From: Acidipropionibacterium virtanenii | GTDB taxonomy: Bacteria > Actinomycetota > Actinomycetes > Propionibacteriales > Propionibacteriaceae | Length of the DNA: 64,000 nucleotides | Assembly (NCBI RefSeq): GCF_003325455.1 | Contig: NZ_CP025198.1 | Span: 2,108,001-2,172,000, forward strand | Reading direction: 5' to 3' | In this document: piece by piece, positions 36,181-44,491 of the stretch | Position numbering within the stretch: the first letter of the stretch is position 1 | How the letters are laid out: each line of letters begins with the position of its first letter | The notes under the pieces: generated by a model | Databases searched by the model: none | The model's input: only the letters and a program-made list of their open reading frames with translations | What the model was told of the DNA's origin: nothing | Translations under genes and position numbers: made by a program

Positions 36181-36874
36181 CCGACGCCGAGTGCTCCCCT
36201 CGCACCGAGGAACCGTCTGCGGAGTCTCGATCATCGCGGGCGCGGGCTGGACGCATGCCGCGCAGCGCCTCAAGGTGCTCGACGACCACCCGGCGCATGA
36301 CATCGGGGCCGAGGAGGTCGGGATGCAGCACGGATCGAAGGGTCAGTCCGTCGAGCAGCGCGGACAGGCGTGCAGCCTCGAGCGCGAGGTCGAGGCCGAG
36401 GTCACCCCGTGCTCGGATCGACTCGAGAATCGTCCCGATCAGATGTGCCGTCCGCGCGGCCGCCCGGGTCGACGTCTCCGCCAGCCGCGGGTCGGTGCGG
36501 GCGGCGACCTCGAACTCGACCCACACCACGGCCTCGTCGCGCCGGGCCCCATCCATCGGGAGGAACTCGCACAGCAGGTCGGCCGTCGCCCCCAGTCTGG
36601 CCTCCGGTCCCAGTCCCCCGCCGTCCAGATCGGCACGAAGCGCCCGGGCACGGGACAGGACGCGGTCCCGGAACCGCTCGGAGATGGTGTCGAATGCGAA
36701 GACCATCATCTCCTCGTGGGTGCCGAGGAAGTGGCGCACCGAGCCGATCGCCAGACCGGCCCGCTCCGCGACACCCGCCAGGGTGATCTTCGAGACGCCC
36801 CCTTCGCGCAGCACCGCGAACAGCGCGTCGGCGATCTCTGCGCGGCGCTGCTGGGGATCCACAATTTTCGGCAT
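36173..36874 (-). CDS. TetR family regulator
   Basis: A 233-residue regulator with the start RRAEIADALFAVLREGGVSK and recognition region AGVAERAGLAIGSVRHFLGT, close to BetI/TetR types, followed by an effector domain. On the minus strand TATAAA stands 6 bases before the ATG, a leaderless-type promoter that overlaps the palindromic operator at 36885-36900. It probably represses itself and the divergent membrane protein. The C-terminus overlaps the end of the ABC-F gene. Confidence 0.84.
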   Translation of the reverse strand: MPKIVDPQQRRAEIADALFAVLREGGVSKITLAGVAERAGLAIGSVRHFLGTHEEMMVFAFDTISERFRDRVLSRARALRADLDGGGLGPEARLGATADLLCEFLPMDGARRDEAVVWVEFEVAARTDPRLAETSTRAAARTAHLIGTILESIRARGDLGLDLALEAARLSALLDGLTLRSVLHPDLLGPDVMRRVVVEHLEALRGMRPARARDDRDSADGSSVRGEHSASAT

Positions 36875-36884
36875 GCTGCTTTTA

Positions 36885-36900
36885 TAGCATGTTCGTGCTA
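36885..36900. promoter_or_regulatory. TetR operator between tetR and the membrane protein
   Basis: TAGCA (36885-36889) and TGCTA (36896-36900) form a palindrome with a 6-base centre, placed over the TATAAA promoter of tetR. TAAACT at 36899-36904 serves as a -10 for the other gene, 8 bases before its ATG. Confidence 0.6.
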
Positions 36901-36912
36901 AACTATTTTGGC

Positions 36913-37425
36913 ATGGACATGCTACTTAGATTCTGGCCCCTACTCGTCATCGCCCTCCTGACCGTCGTCGTGGTGCGTCGCGTCCGAGGCGAACCACTCG
37001 ATCTCAAGGACGCCGCGGTCACACCGTTGGTGCTCCTCGCGATCGGGACGAACATGATCATCGGCATCGGGCCGACCTCGATCGACCTGGCATGGCTGGC
37101 GGGACTCTCCGCGGTCAGCCTGGCGTTCGGAGCGGCACGCTCGGCCACCATCGTCATCGAGCGGCGCGCCGACCAGTTCGTGCAGCGCTACCGATGGACG
37201 ACCTTCGCCCTGCTCGTCGCCTCGCTGGTGGTGGGCGCGGCACTCGGCCCGGTGGCCCAGCACTTCGGCATGCACGAGGCCGCCAGGCCACTGACCTTCA
37301 CCATCGGCATCGGGCTGGCCGGAGAGGGCGCCGTCACACTCGTCCGAGCGGCCAGGCGCGGCATCGAGATGCCGTGGAAGGATCTCGGCCAGCAGCTCCA
37401 ACAGCGTCTCGCCGACCGCGGCTGA
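36913..37425 (+). CDS. small membrane protein
   Basis: A 170-residue protein with four membrane segments, among them RFWPLLVIALLTVVVV, DLAWLAGLSAVSLAFG, FALLVASLVVGAALG and TFTIGIGLAGEGAVTLVRA. It looks like DUF1453-type proteins. ATG 36913 is chosen because TAAACT is 8 bases upstream; ATG 36889 lies inside the operator. It is divergent from the TetR that probably controls it. Function unknown. Confidence 0.72.
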   Translation: MDMLLRFWPLLVIALLTVVVVRRVRGEPLDLKDAAVTPLVLLAIGTNMIIGIGPTSIDLAWLAGLSAVSLAFGAARSATIVIERRADQFVQRYRWTTFALLVASLVVGAALGPVAQHFGMHEAARPLTFTIGIGLAGEGAVTLVRAARRGIEMPWKDLGQQLQQRLADRG

Positions 37426-37567
37426 ACCGGGCTCGTCCGCCTCATCGGGCGGAGCACCTGATGCTCGCCGACGACCCCTTCAATTCTGCCTCCCCCAGCG
37501 ACCCGGAGCGCCATAGAGTACAAGTGATCAATGCCCCTGCGTCACCGAAGGACAAGGAGCCGAGCTC

Positions 37568-38146
37568 ATGGAACTCATGGTCGACTACATCGCCTCGCTC
37601 GACGGCTACGGCGCCGCCGAGGGCTGGCCCGGCTGGTGGGGCCTGGAAGGTCCTGAATACCTCGGCTGGCTCGGTGAGGATTCCGCCGCGCACCGCACCC
37701 TCCTGATGGGCGCGAACACCTATCGCCTCTTCCACGGCTTCGCGGCGTCGCAGACCGAAGGTGTCGACGAACTCGGAGCGGTGCAGAAGATCGTCTTCTC
37801 GAGCACCCTCGACGAGCCGCTGGAGTGGGAGAACAGCCGGCTCATCCGCGGCGACGCGGTCGAAGCGGTCCGGGAGCTGAGGGAGACCAGCGATCATCCG
37901 TTGTCGACCATCGGCAGCCTCTCGCTGGCCCGTTCTCTGTTGTCCGCGGGCCTCGTCGACCGCTTCCGGGTCGTCGTCTTCCCGGTGATCACCGGGAAGA
38001 CGGGACAGGATCGGATCTATGACGGCTACCCCGATATCGCCCTCGATCTGATCGAGACGCGCACGTTCGACGGCGGCACGCTGCTCCTCGACTACCGGCC
38101 GCATGTCCTCGACGCCCCGCTCCCCCCGGGGCCTGGCAGCGCATAA
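37568..38146 (+). CDS. dihydrofolate reductase-like (RibD C-terminal domain) protein
   Basis: A 192-residue NADPH-binding oxidoreductase of the YwjB/YyaP group. Landmarks are DYIASLDGYGAAEGWPGWWG at the start, the nucleotide loop LLMGANTYRLF, IVFSSTLDEPLEW and LIETRTFDGGTLLLDYRP. ATG 37568 follows AAGGAG. The catalytic role of this family is unknown. A broken second copy follows 27 bases downstream, so the gene was duplicated. Confidence 0.8.
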   Translation: MELMVDYIASLDGYGAAEGWPGWWGLEGPEYLGWLGEDSAAHRTLLMGANTYRLFHGFAASQTEGVDELGAVQKIVFSSTLDEPLEWENSRLIRGDAVEAVRELRETSDHPLSTIGSLSLARSLLSAGLVDRFRVVVFPVITGKTGQDRIYDGYPDIALDLIETRTFDGGTLLLDYRPHVLDAPLPPGPGSA

Positions 38147-38173
38147 CCGTCCTCACGACCAAGGAGGCTCATC

Positions 38174-38395
38174 ATGACCGCCACCTACACCTGGGACGTC
38201 TTCTGCAACCTCGACGGCTACGGATCCTATGGGCCGCCCGGTGACTGGGGCGGTTACTGGGGCAAGCAGACGCCCGAGTTCCTGGAACACCGGCTCGCCC
38301 AGTACAGCGCGGACCTGCGCCTGGTGCTCGGCACACACATACCGCGCCTTCGCGCACATGAAGGCGGCGAGCGACGACGATTCTGAGGGGAGCAC
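38174..38395 (+). pseudogene. broken duplicate of the dihydrofolate reductase-like gene
   Basis: After a good AGGAGG, ATG 38174 reads MTATYTWDVFCNLDGYGSYG and continues like the upstream gene through LRLVLG. At about 38333 a small indel shifts the frame; the second frame gives HTYRAFAHMKAASDDDSE, then the homology ends near 38395. The C-terminal half is lost and a new gene starts 50 bases on. It is a decayed paralogue. Confidence 0.7.
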
Positions 38396-38444
38396 CATCG
38401 TTGTAAACTCCCTATTGACATCGCAGGACGGAACGGTGGGCGAC

Positions 38445-38864
38445 ATGGCAACAAGGAATGCATCGGAGCCCGTGACTCGTGCGTGGTCTGATGTGCTCGG
38501 TCATCGGGAGCCGGACCAGGTGCCTGAGATCGCGAGCCGCTTGGCAAGCGCAGGAGTCACCCCCGAGATGGCAGCCATGGCACTGGCCGACTCGGGTGAG
38601 ATGCTTGCGCGCAGGATGGAGTCGGGCGGTCCGGGCTGGGAACAGGACTTCGGGGGCATGCTCGGGGTCGCTCTGCTCGCCGGGGAGGTGTCAGCACAGG
38701 CCGCCTTCCGGGTGTCGCAGGCCTCGAAGGTGCGCAGTGCTGCGGTCAATGCCCTGCTGGAGGATTTCAGCGCGGTGTTCGTGGCGTCCCAGCTCGGGAT
38801 CTCACGGCAGAAGGTCTACGAGATCGGCCGGACGGCGTCCACAACCCGCAGGGGACGGCGGTGA
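38445..38864 (+). CDS. hypothetical protein with a C-terminal helix-turn-helix
   Basis: A 139-residue helical protein. The C-terminus FVASQLGISRQKVYEIGRTA is a helix-turn-helix of the resolvase or HTH_23 kind; the body is helical and Ala-rich. ATG 38445 follows GGTGGGCGAC, a weak ribosome site, and a GTG nine bases upstream is possible. It is 6 bases ahead of a membrane protein gene with which it forms an operon. It may regulate that gene or sense membrane stress; no family is recognised. Confidence 0.6.
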   Translation: MATRNASEPVTRAWSDVLGHREPDQVPEIASRLASAGVTPEMAAMALADSGEMLARRMESGGPGWEQDFGGMLGVALLAGEVSAQAAFRVSQASKVRSAAVNALLEDFSAVFVASQLGISRQKVYEIGRTASTTRRGRR

Positions 38865-38870
38865 ACCACG

Positions 38871-39593
38871 ATGTCGGAGAATCTCGATGCGAAACGGGGA
38901 CGCGAGACCGCTGATCGGCTACTTCATCCGCTCGACATTCCTCGCGAGATCGCTCCGGCCCGCGTCTACTACCTCACCGCCATGGCGATGCGGATGCTGG
39001 CCTCACCAGCCGTGCTGACGGCGGCGGTCCTTCTTCTGCTGACGATCAGCAACAACGTCTGGACGCCGATCATCGGCCCCGTGGTGGCACTTTCACTGGT
39101 CTGCTACACGGAACAGCGGTTCCGAGCAGACGCATGGGCCTACATCGCCCGACGCGAGCAGGACCTCACCAGACCCGATCCCGCACCATGGACACGACTG
39201 GCCCTCCTTGCCCAGGCCCTGCTCCTGGGCGCAGCGATCTGGGTATTCGTCGCCCATTCCGGCGGCGACCCGCTGTCGGCCGCCCGGGTGCTCGCCACCG
39301 GTGTGCTCGGCGGGTTGATCCTGGTGGAGGTCGCCGGGCTCGTAGAGATGGGATACCGGCCGGGGCGCCGTGGCATGCCCGGTTCGTCGATGGCGTCTCG
39401 CGCGATCCAGACGGTTGCCATCATCGTGATCGCAGGCCTCGGGGCTGCCCGGCTGGCGCCGTGGCAGAGCGAGGACACGTGGGTGGTCGGAGCCGGGGCC
39501 CTGATACCGGTTCTGGCGGTCGTCGCCTGGTGGATGCTCCGTAGGATTCCCGAGCACGTACGCTGCCTGCCGGAATCGCTCCTCCTGCCATAG
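38871..39593 (+). CDS. multi-pass membrane protein
   Basis: A 240-residue protein with about six membrane helices (for example VLTAAVLLLLTISNNVWTPI, LALLAQALLLGAAIWVFVAH, TVAIIVIAGLGAARLAPW). No known family is recognised. Its partner in the operon is the small helix-turn-helix protein 6 bases upstream. It precedes the ABC exporter by 114 bp, but that has its own promoter. Confidence 0.6.
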   Translation: MSENLDAKRGRETADRLLHPLDIPREIAPARVYYLTAMAMRMLASPAVLTAAVLLLLTISNNVWTPIIGPVVALSLVCYTEQRFRADAWAYIARREQDLTRPDPAPWTRLALLAQALLLGAAIWVFVAHSGGDPLSAARVLATGVLGGLILVEVAGLVEMGYRPGRRGMPGSSMASRAIQTVAIIVIAGLGAARLAPWQSEDTWVVGAGALIPVLAVVAWWMLRRIPEHVRCLPESLLLP

Positions 39594-39615
39594 GGGCAGT
39601 GACCCTCGCCCAATT

Positions 39616-39688
39616 GTCACCCCGGGGTTGACACCGTGTCCGGATGTCGCCTACCCTCATGTCAAGCGACTGTCACCCCCGGGGTGAC
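39616..39688 (+). promoter_or_regulatory. promoter of the ABC exporter with two flanking operators
   Basis: TTGACA (39628-39633), an 18-base spacer and TACCCT (39652-39657) form a sigma-70-like promoter. GTCACCCCGGGGTTGAC (39616-39632) covers the -35 and GTCACCCCCGGGGTGAC (39672-39688), an 8+1+8 perfect palindrome, lies just after the start of transcription. Both look like sites of one repressor or activator. Confidence 0.7.
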
Positions 39689-39707
39689 TCTCTAGTGAGG
39701 GGGCACC

Positions 39708-40472
39708 ATGCAACCCGCCGAACCTGCCATCGACGTCAAAGCACTGCGCAAGCAGTTCGGTGCTGTGCGAGCGGTCGAGGATGTGACATTCCACGTTTCC
39801 CAGGGCGAGGTATTCGGTGTCCTCGGCCCCAACGGGGCAGGCAAGACCACCACGGTCGAGTGTCTGGTCGGTGCGATCAGCCGAGACGCAGGGAAGGTCT
39901 CGGTCCTCGGCGTCGATCCCTGCGCTGACCGCAAGGTCATTCGACAGAGCGTGGGCTACCAGCTCCAGTCGGCCGTGCTGCCACCGCTGCTGACCGTGGC
40001 AGAGGTCATCGCGATGTTCGCCGCACTCTATGCGAACCCGGCCGACGCGTCCGGACTCATGAATCTGATCGGCCTTGACGATCTTGCCCGCAGAAAGGTC
40101 CGCGCCCTGTCAGGCGGCCAGCGTCAGCGCCTGTCGATCGCCGTGGCACTGGTCGGTAATCCGCGCATCGCGGTCCTCGACGAGCTGACCACCGGCCTGG
40201 ACCCGCAGGCCCGTCGTGACACGTGGGGGCTCATCGCCGACATCCGGGGCCGTGGAGTAACGATCGTGCTGGTGACCCATGCACTCGACGAAGTAGACCA
40301 GCTCTGCGATCGCCTCGTCGTCATCGACCAGGGGCGGACTCGCTTCACGGGCACCCCCTCCGAGTTGCGTGATCGCGTCGCGAGCGAGACCGGTCACGCA
40401 CTGTCGTTGGAGGACGCCTATCTGCGGCTGCTCGACGACTACTCGACCGCGTTTGACGAGGAGAGGGTCTGA
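39708..40472 (+). CDS. ABC transporter ATP-binding protein (exporter type)
   Basis: A 254-residue ATPase of the DrrA/CcmA-like group. Walker A is GPNGAGKTT (about residues 43-51), the signature is LSGGQRQRLS, Walker B is AVLDELTTGLDP and the switch histidine is in VTHALDE. It overlaps nothing but lies 1 base before the permease start, forming an exporter with it. Such pairs move lipids or drugs; the substrate is not known. The operators upstream show tight control. Confidence 0.9.
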   Translation: MQPAEPAIDVKALRKQFGAVRAVEDVTFHVSQGEVFGVLGPNGAGKTTTVECLVGAISRDAGKVSVLGVDPCADRKVIRQSVGYQLQSAVLPPLLTVAEVIAMFAALYANPADASGLMNLIGLDDLARRKVRALSGGQRQRLSIAVALVGNPRIAVLDELTTGLDPQARRDTWGLIADIRGRGVTIVLVTHALDEVDQLCDRLVVIDQGRTRFTGTPSELRDRVASETGHALSLEDAYLRLLDDYSTAFDEERV

Positions 40473-40473
40473 C

Positions 40474-41214
40474 ATGCGTGCCCTACGTGCCCTCGTCAAG
40501 GCGGAATGGCTTCAACTCATCCGCAACCCCACGGCATTGTTCATGGCTCTGATCCTGCCGTCCGGCCTGCTCCTCATGCAGGCCTACCTCATTCCCGGCA
40601 CGCGCCAGCCGATCGCCCTGACCGGGATGACGGCGATGGACTACTTCGTCGTCGTCGCGCTGGTCGTGGCCACCACGAGCGTGACCATCACCAACTATCC
40701 CGCATCGGTCGCCGGGCATCGCGAGCTGGGCGTGCTCCGTCGCCTGGACGCGACTCCCGCCGGGGCCGTACGGCTTCTACTTGCGCAATGGCTGATCACT
40801 CTGGCCTCCCTTCTCGGCGCAACGCTGATAACGCTCATCGTCGCGGCCCTCACGTTCGGGATGGCGCCACCGAGCGACGTTCTGATGGTCGCACTCGTCC
40901 TCGTCCTCGGAGCGATCGCCATGACGGCGATCGGGTCCGTGATCGCCGCCACCGCGGCTACGTCTCAGATCGCCTACGGCTCCGGCGTCCTGGTCTTCAT
41001 GCTGTGTCTCTTCCTGGCCGGAATCTGGACGCCGGGCCCCCTCATGTCCGAATCGTTGAGGACCATTGCGGCCTTCACCCCGCCGGGTGCCATGGCCCAA
41101 TCCCTCCAGGCCGCCTGGTACGGCGGGCACGCGTCCATCACGCCGCTGCTGATCCTGATGGTCTGGACCGTGCTGTCGGGCGGACTGTCCGCCCGCATAT
41201 TCAGGTGGAGATGA
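40474..41214 (+). CDS. ABC-2 type transporter permease
   Basis: A 246-residue membrane protein with six helices (such as ALFMALILPSGLLLMQAY, YFVVVALVVATTSVTITNY, LLLAQWLITLASLLGATLI) and the ABC-2 pattern ELGVLRRLDATPAG in the first cytosolic loop. Its ATG follows the ATPase stop by one base. It forms a homodimeric exporter with that ATPase. Function in drug or lipid export is inferred from family. Confidence 0.87.
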   Translation: MRALRALVKAEWLQLIRNPTALFMALILPSGLLLMQAYLIPGTRQPIALTGMTAMDYFVVVALVVATTSVTITNYPASVAGHRELGVLRRLDATPAGAVRLLLAQWLITLASLLGATLITLIVAALTFGMAPPSDVLMVALVLVLGAIAMTAIGSVIAATAATSQIAYGSGVLVFMLCLFLAGIWTPGPLMSESLRTIAAFTPPGAMAQSLQAAWYGGHASITPLLILMVWTVLSGGLSARIFRWR

Positions 41215-41315
41215 CGGGATGTTGCCTTCACAGACCAGACTCCGAACTTCTCCGATCATCATCGCGACCCTGGGCCACCGATTGTCCGCATCACCCACTC
41301 GATGAAGGATCCCTG

Positions 41316-41957
41316 ATGACCACACCATCCGCCATCACGATCACACCAGTCCACGTCGCGGACCTGCTCGCCGAAGGCGAGAAGATGCCCGTCTACGTCC
41401 ACCTCATCGATCATCCCGACGCCCGTGTCCTCGTCGACACCGGCATGACGCAACTCCACCCCGCGGTGGCGGACCTCGACCCTCGTATTCATCCCCTCGA
41501 CAAGCAGGACATCGATCTGGCCAGCATCGACATCGTCATCAACACCCACCTGCACTTCGACCACTGCGGCGGAAACCACCTGTTTCCGAGCACACCGATC
41601 TACGTCCAACGCCAAGAACTCCACGATGCCCGGAGTCAGAACGACTACACCGTCAAGGACTGGGTCGACCCGCCGGACGTCCCGCTGCGGTACATGCCAC
41701 TCGACGGCGAATACGAACTGCTGCCGGGGATACGACTCATCCCGGCGCCGGGCCACACCCGCGGCTCCCAGATCGTCCTCATCGATGATGCCGACGGGCC
41801 GACCATCATCGCCGGGGACACCGCCGTCTGGTCCGGCGAACTCGACGTCCCTCGGACCGAGGGCCAACGGCTCATACGGGCGCTGAATCCCGCTCGCGTC
41901 TGGCTGTCTCACGAGAGCGGGCCGTGGAGCGAAGAGACCGGAGCGAACCTGACCTGA
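41316..41957 (+). CDS. metallo-beta-lactamase-fold hydrolase, lactonase-like
   Basis: A 213-residue protein of the AttM/AiiA type. It has the metal motif NTHLHFDHCGG (H-x-H-x-D-H), a later ligand in APGHTRGSQ, another in AGDTAVW, and LSHESGPW at the C-terminus. This set of ligands and the length of about 250 match N-acyl homoserine lactonases, enzymes known to open signal lactones, though other MBL hydrolases look alike. ATG 41316 follows AAGGA. It sits next to the exporter but with its own ribosome site. Confidence 0.75.
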   Translation: MTTPSAITITPVHVADLLAEGEKMPVYVHLIDHPDARVLVDTGMTQLHPAVADLDPRIHPLDKQDIDLASIDIVINTHLHFDHCGGNHLFPSTPIYVQRQELHDARSQNDYTVKDWVDPPDVPLRYMPLDGEYELLPGIRLIPAPGHTRGSQIVLIDDADGPTIIAGDTAVWSGELDVPRTEGQRLIRALNPARVWLSHESGPWSEETGANLT

Positions 41958-42123
41958 CTTCGCGCTGTGAGCCACGGCGCCGGACGTCATGGGTGTCCTC
42001 ACTCAATCGTTCACTGTGGCGTGATGGCCGACGTGGGGCTGATTTCGACGGTGGCGGCCCGGGGCCCTGCGCCTGACACCGACCTTGCCTTCCACCCCAC
42101 CGTTGAGCGGGCGCCCAGCAGGT

Positions 42124-42486
42124 TCAGGATCGCAGGATCTTCTCCATCGCCTTGCCCCGGGCCAGCTCGTCGACCAGTTTGTCGAGATACCGGACCTTCT
42201 GCATCAACGGATCCTCGATCTCCTCGACCCGCACACCGCAGACGACGCCCTTGATGAGTGAAGTGTTCGGATTCAGCCGGGCGCCAGCGAAGAACTCCTC
42301 ATAGGTGGTTCCGCTCGTCGCATGAAACTGGATCTGATGCTCGTCGAAGCCGGTAAGCCAGCTGATGACCTGATCGAGTTCCTCCCTGGTGCGGCCCTTC
42401 CGCTCAACCTTGTTCACCAGGAGTGGGTACACGCTGGAGAACTTCATCGCGGAAACGCGCTTGAGCGTCTTCTCGTCGGTCTTCAC
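42124..42486 (-). CDS. DUF2200 family protein
   Basis: A 120-residue protein of the DUF2200 family, seen in [18 protein letters not shown], the [20 protein letters not shown] segment, and [20 protein letters not shown]. No function has been assigned to the family. TAGAGT lies 7 bases before the GTG on the minus strand, a leaderless-type start. Confidence 0.8.
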   Translation of the reverse strand: MKTDEKTLKRVSAMKFSSVYPLLVNKVERKGRTREELDQVISWLTGFDEHQIQFHATSGTTYEEFFAGARLNPNTSLIKGVVCGVRVEEIEDPLMQKVRYLDKLVDELARGKAMEKILRS

Positions 42487-42556
42487 CCGCAGGACTCTAC
42501 CCGGGACCCGGGCTGCCGGACGTCACGATGGCGCCGTCTGCGCATACGACATCGTG

Positions 42557-42640
42557 ATGTCACGCACCGCTCCGGCATCTCGGCTGATCGAGGCCTCGCC
42601 CGAACGCATCTACGCTGCCTTCGTCGATCCGTCGGAGGTA
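42557..42640 (+). pseudogene. N-terminal fragment of an SRPBCC-domain protein
   Basis: ATG 42557 begins MSRTAPASRLIEASPERIYA then AFVDPSE, the normal start of an AHSA1/SRPBCC protein. The homology stops near 42640, where the sequence turns into the promoter of a different small gene. The rest of the domain is not in the window. The break marks the left edge of the defence island. Confidence 0.65.
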
Positions 42641-42651
42641 GTAGTTCGTGC

Positions 42652-42663
42652 TACTTTTCGAAA
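42652..42663 (+). promoter_or_regulatory. leaderless-type promoter at the island edge
   Basis: TACTTT (42652-42657), 6 bases, then ATG 42664. A GTAG...CTAC inverted repeat spans the upstream side. Confidence 0.45.
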
Positions 42664-42957
42664 ATGTCACTTCTGGTGGGCCTGAGTGAGCGCTGCGGGA
42701 ACAAGCGACAGGTGGTCAAGAGGCTGGTCACGGCATGGAATCGCGGTGTTCGCGAGATCCACAGTCCAGTCGACCCGGTATCCTCCACCGAAGACGAGGT
42801 AGTAACCGAGCCAAGGATACGGTCTCGAACACCGCTGACAGACAACGAAGTGGACGCCATGCGAACAGCCCGCGCCAACGGGATGAGCGTCTCAACGATC
42901 GCACGGCAGTTCGGCGTCCACCGCGGCACGGTATGGGAGAAGATCAAAGGAACGTAA
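42664..42957 (+). CDS. small helix-turn-helix protein
   Basis: A 97-residue protein whose C-terminus ARANGMSVSTIARQFGVHRG and following TVWEKI is a helix-turn-helix of the resolvase/Hin kind. The N-terminus MSLLVGLSERCGNKRQVVKR is basic and helical. It resembles the DNA-binding tail of a serine recombinase without a catalytic domain. It lies at the left end of the island and may serve in excision, repression or element control. Confidence 0.65.
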   Translation: MSLLVGLSERCGNKRQVVKRLVTAWNRGVREIHSPVDPVSSTEDEVVTEPRIRSRTPLTDNEVDAMRTARANGMSVSTIARQFGVHRGTVWEKIKGT

Positions 42958-43036
42958 ATATCGTGGCCTCTTGACTTTCCTGATCAATGGTCAACTATCT
43001 CTCAAGCGACCACGCTCGTTTTCGACACTTAACGCA

Positions 43037-44491
43037 CTACTTGTAGCTGAGCTGGAGGCGCGGGCTACTACCAATCACAGTTACAGAAGATCTCGCACGG
43101 CTTAACGCCACATACAATTGACGGGGATCGGTAAAGTTCTGGACATTCGCGATGATCACGTGGTCAAACTCCAACCCTTTCACCAGCAGAGTCCGCGAAG
43201 CTATACGCAGGCGGTCACTCCTCCCGGCCCGACGTAGGCGGTCGCGGACGACTGCGAGAGCTTCTTGCACAGATGTACGGTCTTCGATGCTCCTGGCAAC
43301 TGCGCGAAACATGTCGTCCCACGCCTCCTGCCGATAGAGTGCCAGCCCCGGCGTAGCGCGAATCTCCCTAGCGGATGTCAGCAGCTGCGCGTAGACGGGC
43401 AGTTTCACAAGATTGTCTAGCGCCGCAAGCACTGGCTCTATACCCGCGCGTTTGAGGTCCGAAACTGTCCGACCACTTTCAAGACGTCGCTGAACAGTTC
43501 TGTCAAGCCCACTAAGCCCGACAAAACAATTCTTTGCTGCTTGAACGAGCCACGTCGCAAGCGACGTATCGTTTTCAGCAGGGAGCGTATTGAGTTGGTC
43601 GATCATGAAACGGCCGCCCACATCTTCCATGACCGAGTAAGAGCCCCGAAGATACATGGCATGCTTGGCAACATCGTGTGGCCACTTGTCGAGTAGAACT
43701 ACCGACCCCCCAGCCCTCGACAGTTCATACGCTGCGGAACTGACGATTCTCGCGGGATTCTTGGGGTCACATCCTCTCCAGGAAAGACCAGGGATCGAGT
43801 AGCGCGTGAAATCAAATGTTCCCCCGTCGACCAATTCGGGACGAATATCAAGCAGCCATTGCCCATAGAGGAGGTTGTGATCTCTCCAGCGATGCGGAGC
43901 AAATATCACACCCTTCGGTGGGTAATTTGGAACGACATCGGTATCCCAGTCCACTATTGGCCGGTCCCGTTCGAATCCGAAAATCGCTTGTAACCGGTCT
44001 CCCAAAATGACCGTTCGGCATATTGCCTTGGAGATCTCCAGTATAAAGTTATGTTGATCAATTGTGCAGTCTTGGTACTCATCGACGAATAGGCATTCAA
44101 AGCTTGCCGCATGGACACCGTGAACCACCGAGCTGGCCGCAACCATGGCAGCAGCTTCGACATAAGTACGAGAGTCATTCCAGTTCGGAACTTCCGGGAC
44201 CATGATCTCCGCGATCCCGGGGTATGCCCGTGAGAGTGTGAAGGCCCAGCTTGTGATCGTCTCGACTCGCACCATACTCGGTGGGACACCGAAGCGTCTT
44301 AGGCGCTTGCGGATAGCATCCACGCCAGCGTTGGTGTGGGTGAGAACGAGCGACCTGCCACCCTGAGTTGCCACGGTGTCCACGCACGCAGACAAGAGCT
44401 CGGTCTTCCCGGTGCCAGCGGGCATCTCCAGCGAGCACGGCGCTTCAGCAACTACTTCAGCAGCGAGGTTGGTCAGCTCATCTCTGCTCAT
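43037..44491 (-). CDS. gajB: UvrD-like helicase, Gabija GajB-like
   Basis: A 484-residue superfamily 1 helicase. Walker A is PAGTGKTEL (about residues 24-31), motif II is LFVDEYQDCT near residue 139, motif III-like GDRLQAIFGFE follows, and motif VI is YVALSRARSS near the C-terminus. It overlaps the end of the OLD-family nuclease by 14 bases. Nuclease plus UvrD helicase in this order and these lengths is the Gabija phage-defence pair. The GC content is clearly below that of neighbouring core genes, a sign of transfer. The gene name is assigned by architecture. Confidence 0.78.
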   Translation of the reverse strand: MSRDELTNLAAEVVAEAPCSLEMPAGTGKTELLSACVDTVATQGGRSLVLTHTNAGVDAIRKRLRRFGVPPSMVRVETITSWAFTLSRAYPGIAEIMVPEVPNWNDSRTYVEAAAMVAASSVVHGVHAASFECLFVDEYQDCTIDQHNFILEISKAICRTVILGDRLQAIFGFERDRPIVDWDTDVVPNYPPKGVIFAPHRWRDHNLLYGQWLLDIRPELVDGGTFDFTRYSIPGLSWRGCDPKNPARIVSSAAYELSRAGGSVVLLDKWPHDVAKHAMYLRGSYSVMEDVGGRFMIDQLNTLPAENDTSLATWLVQAAKNCFVGLSGLDRTVQRRLESGRTVSDLKRAGIEPVLAALDNLVKLPVYAQLLTSAREIRATPGLALYRQEAWDDMFRAVARSIEDRTSVQEALAVVRDRLRRAGRSDRLRIASRTLLVKGLEFDHVIIANVQNFTDPRQLYVALSRARSSVTVIGSSPRLQLSYK

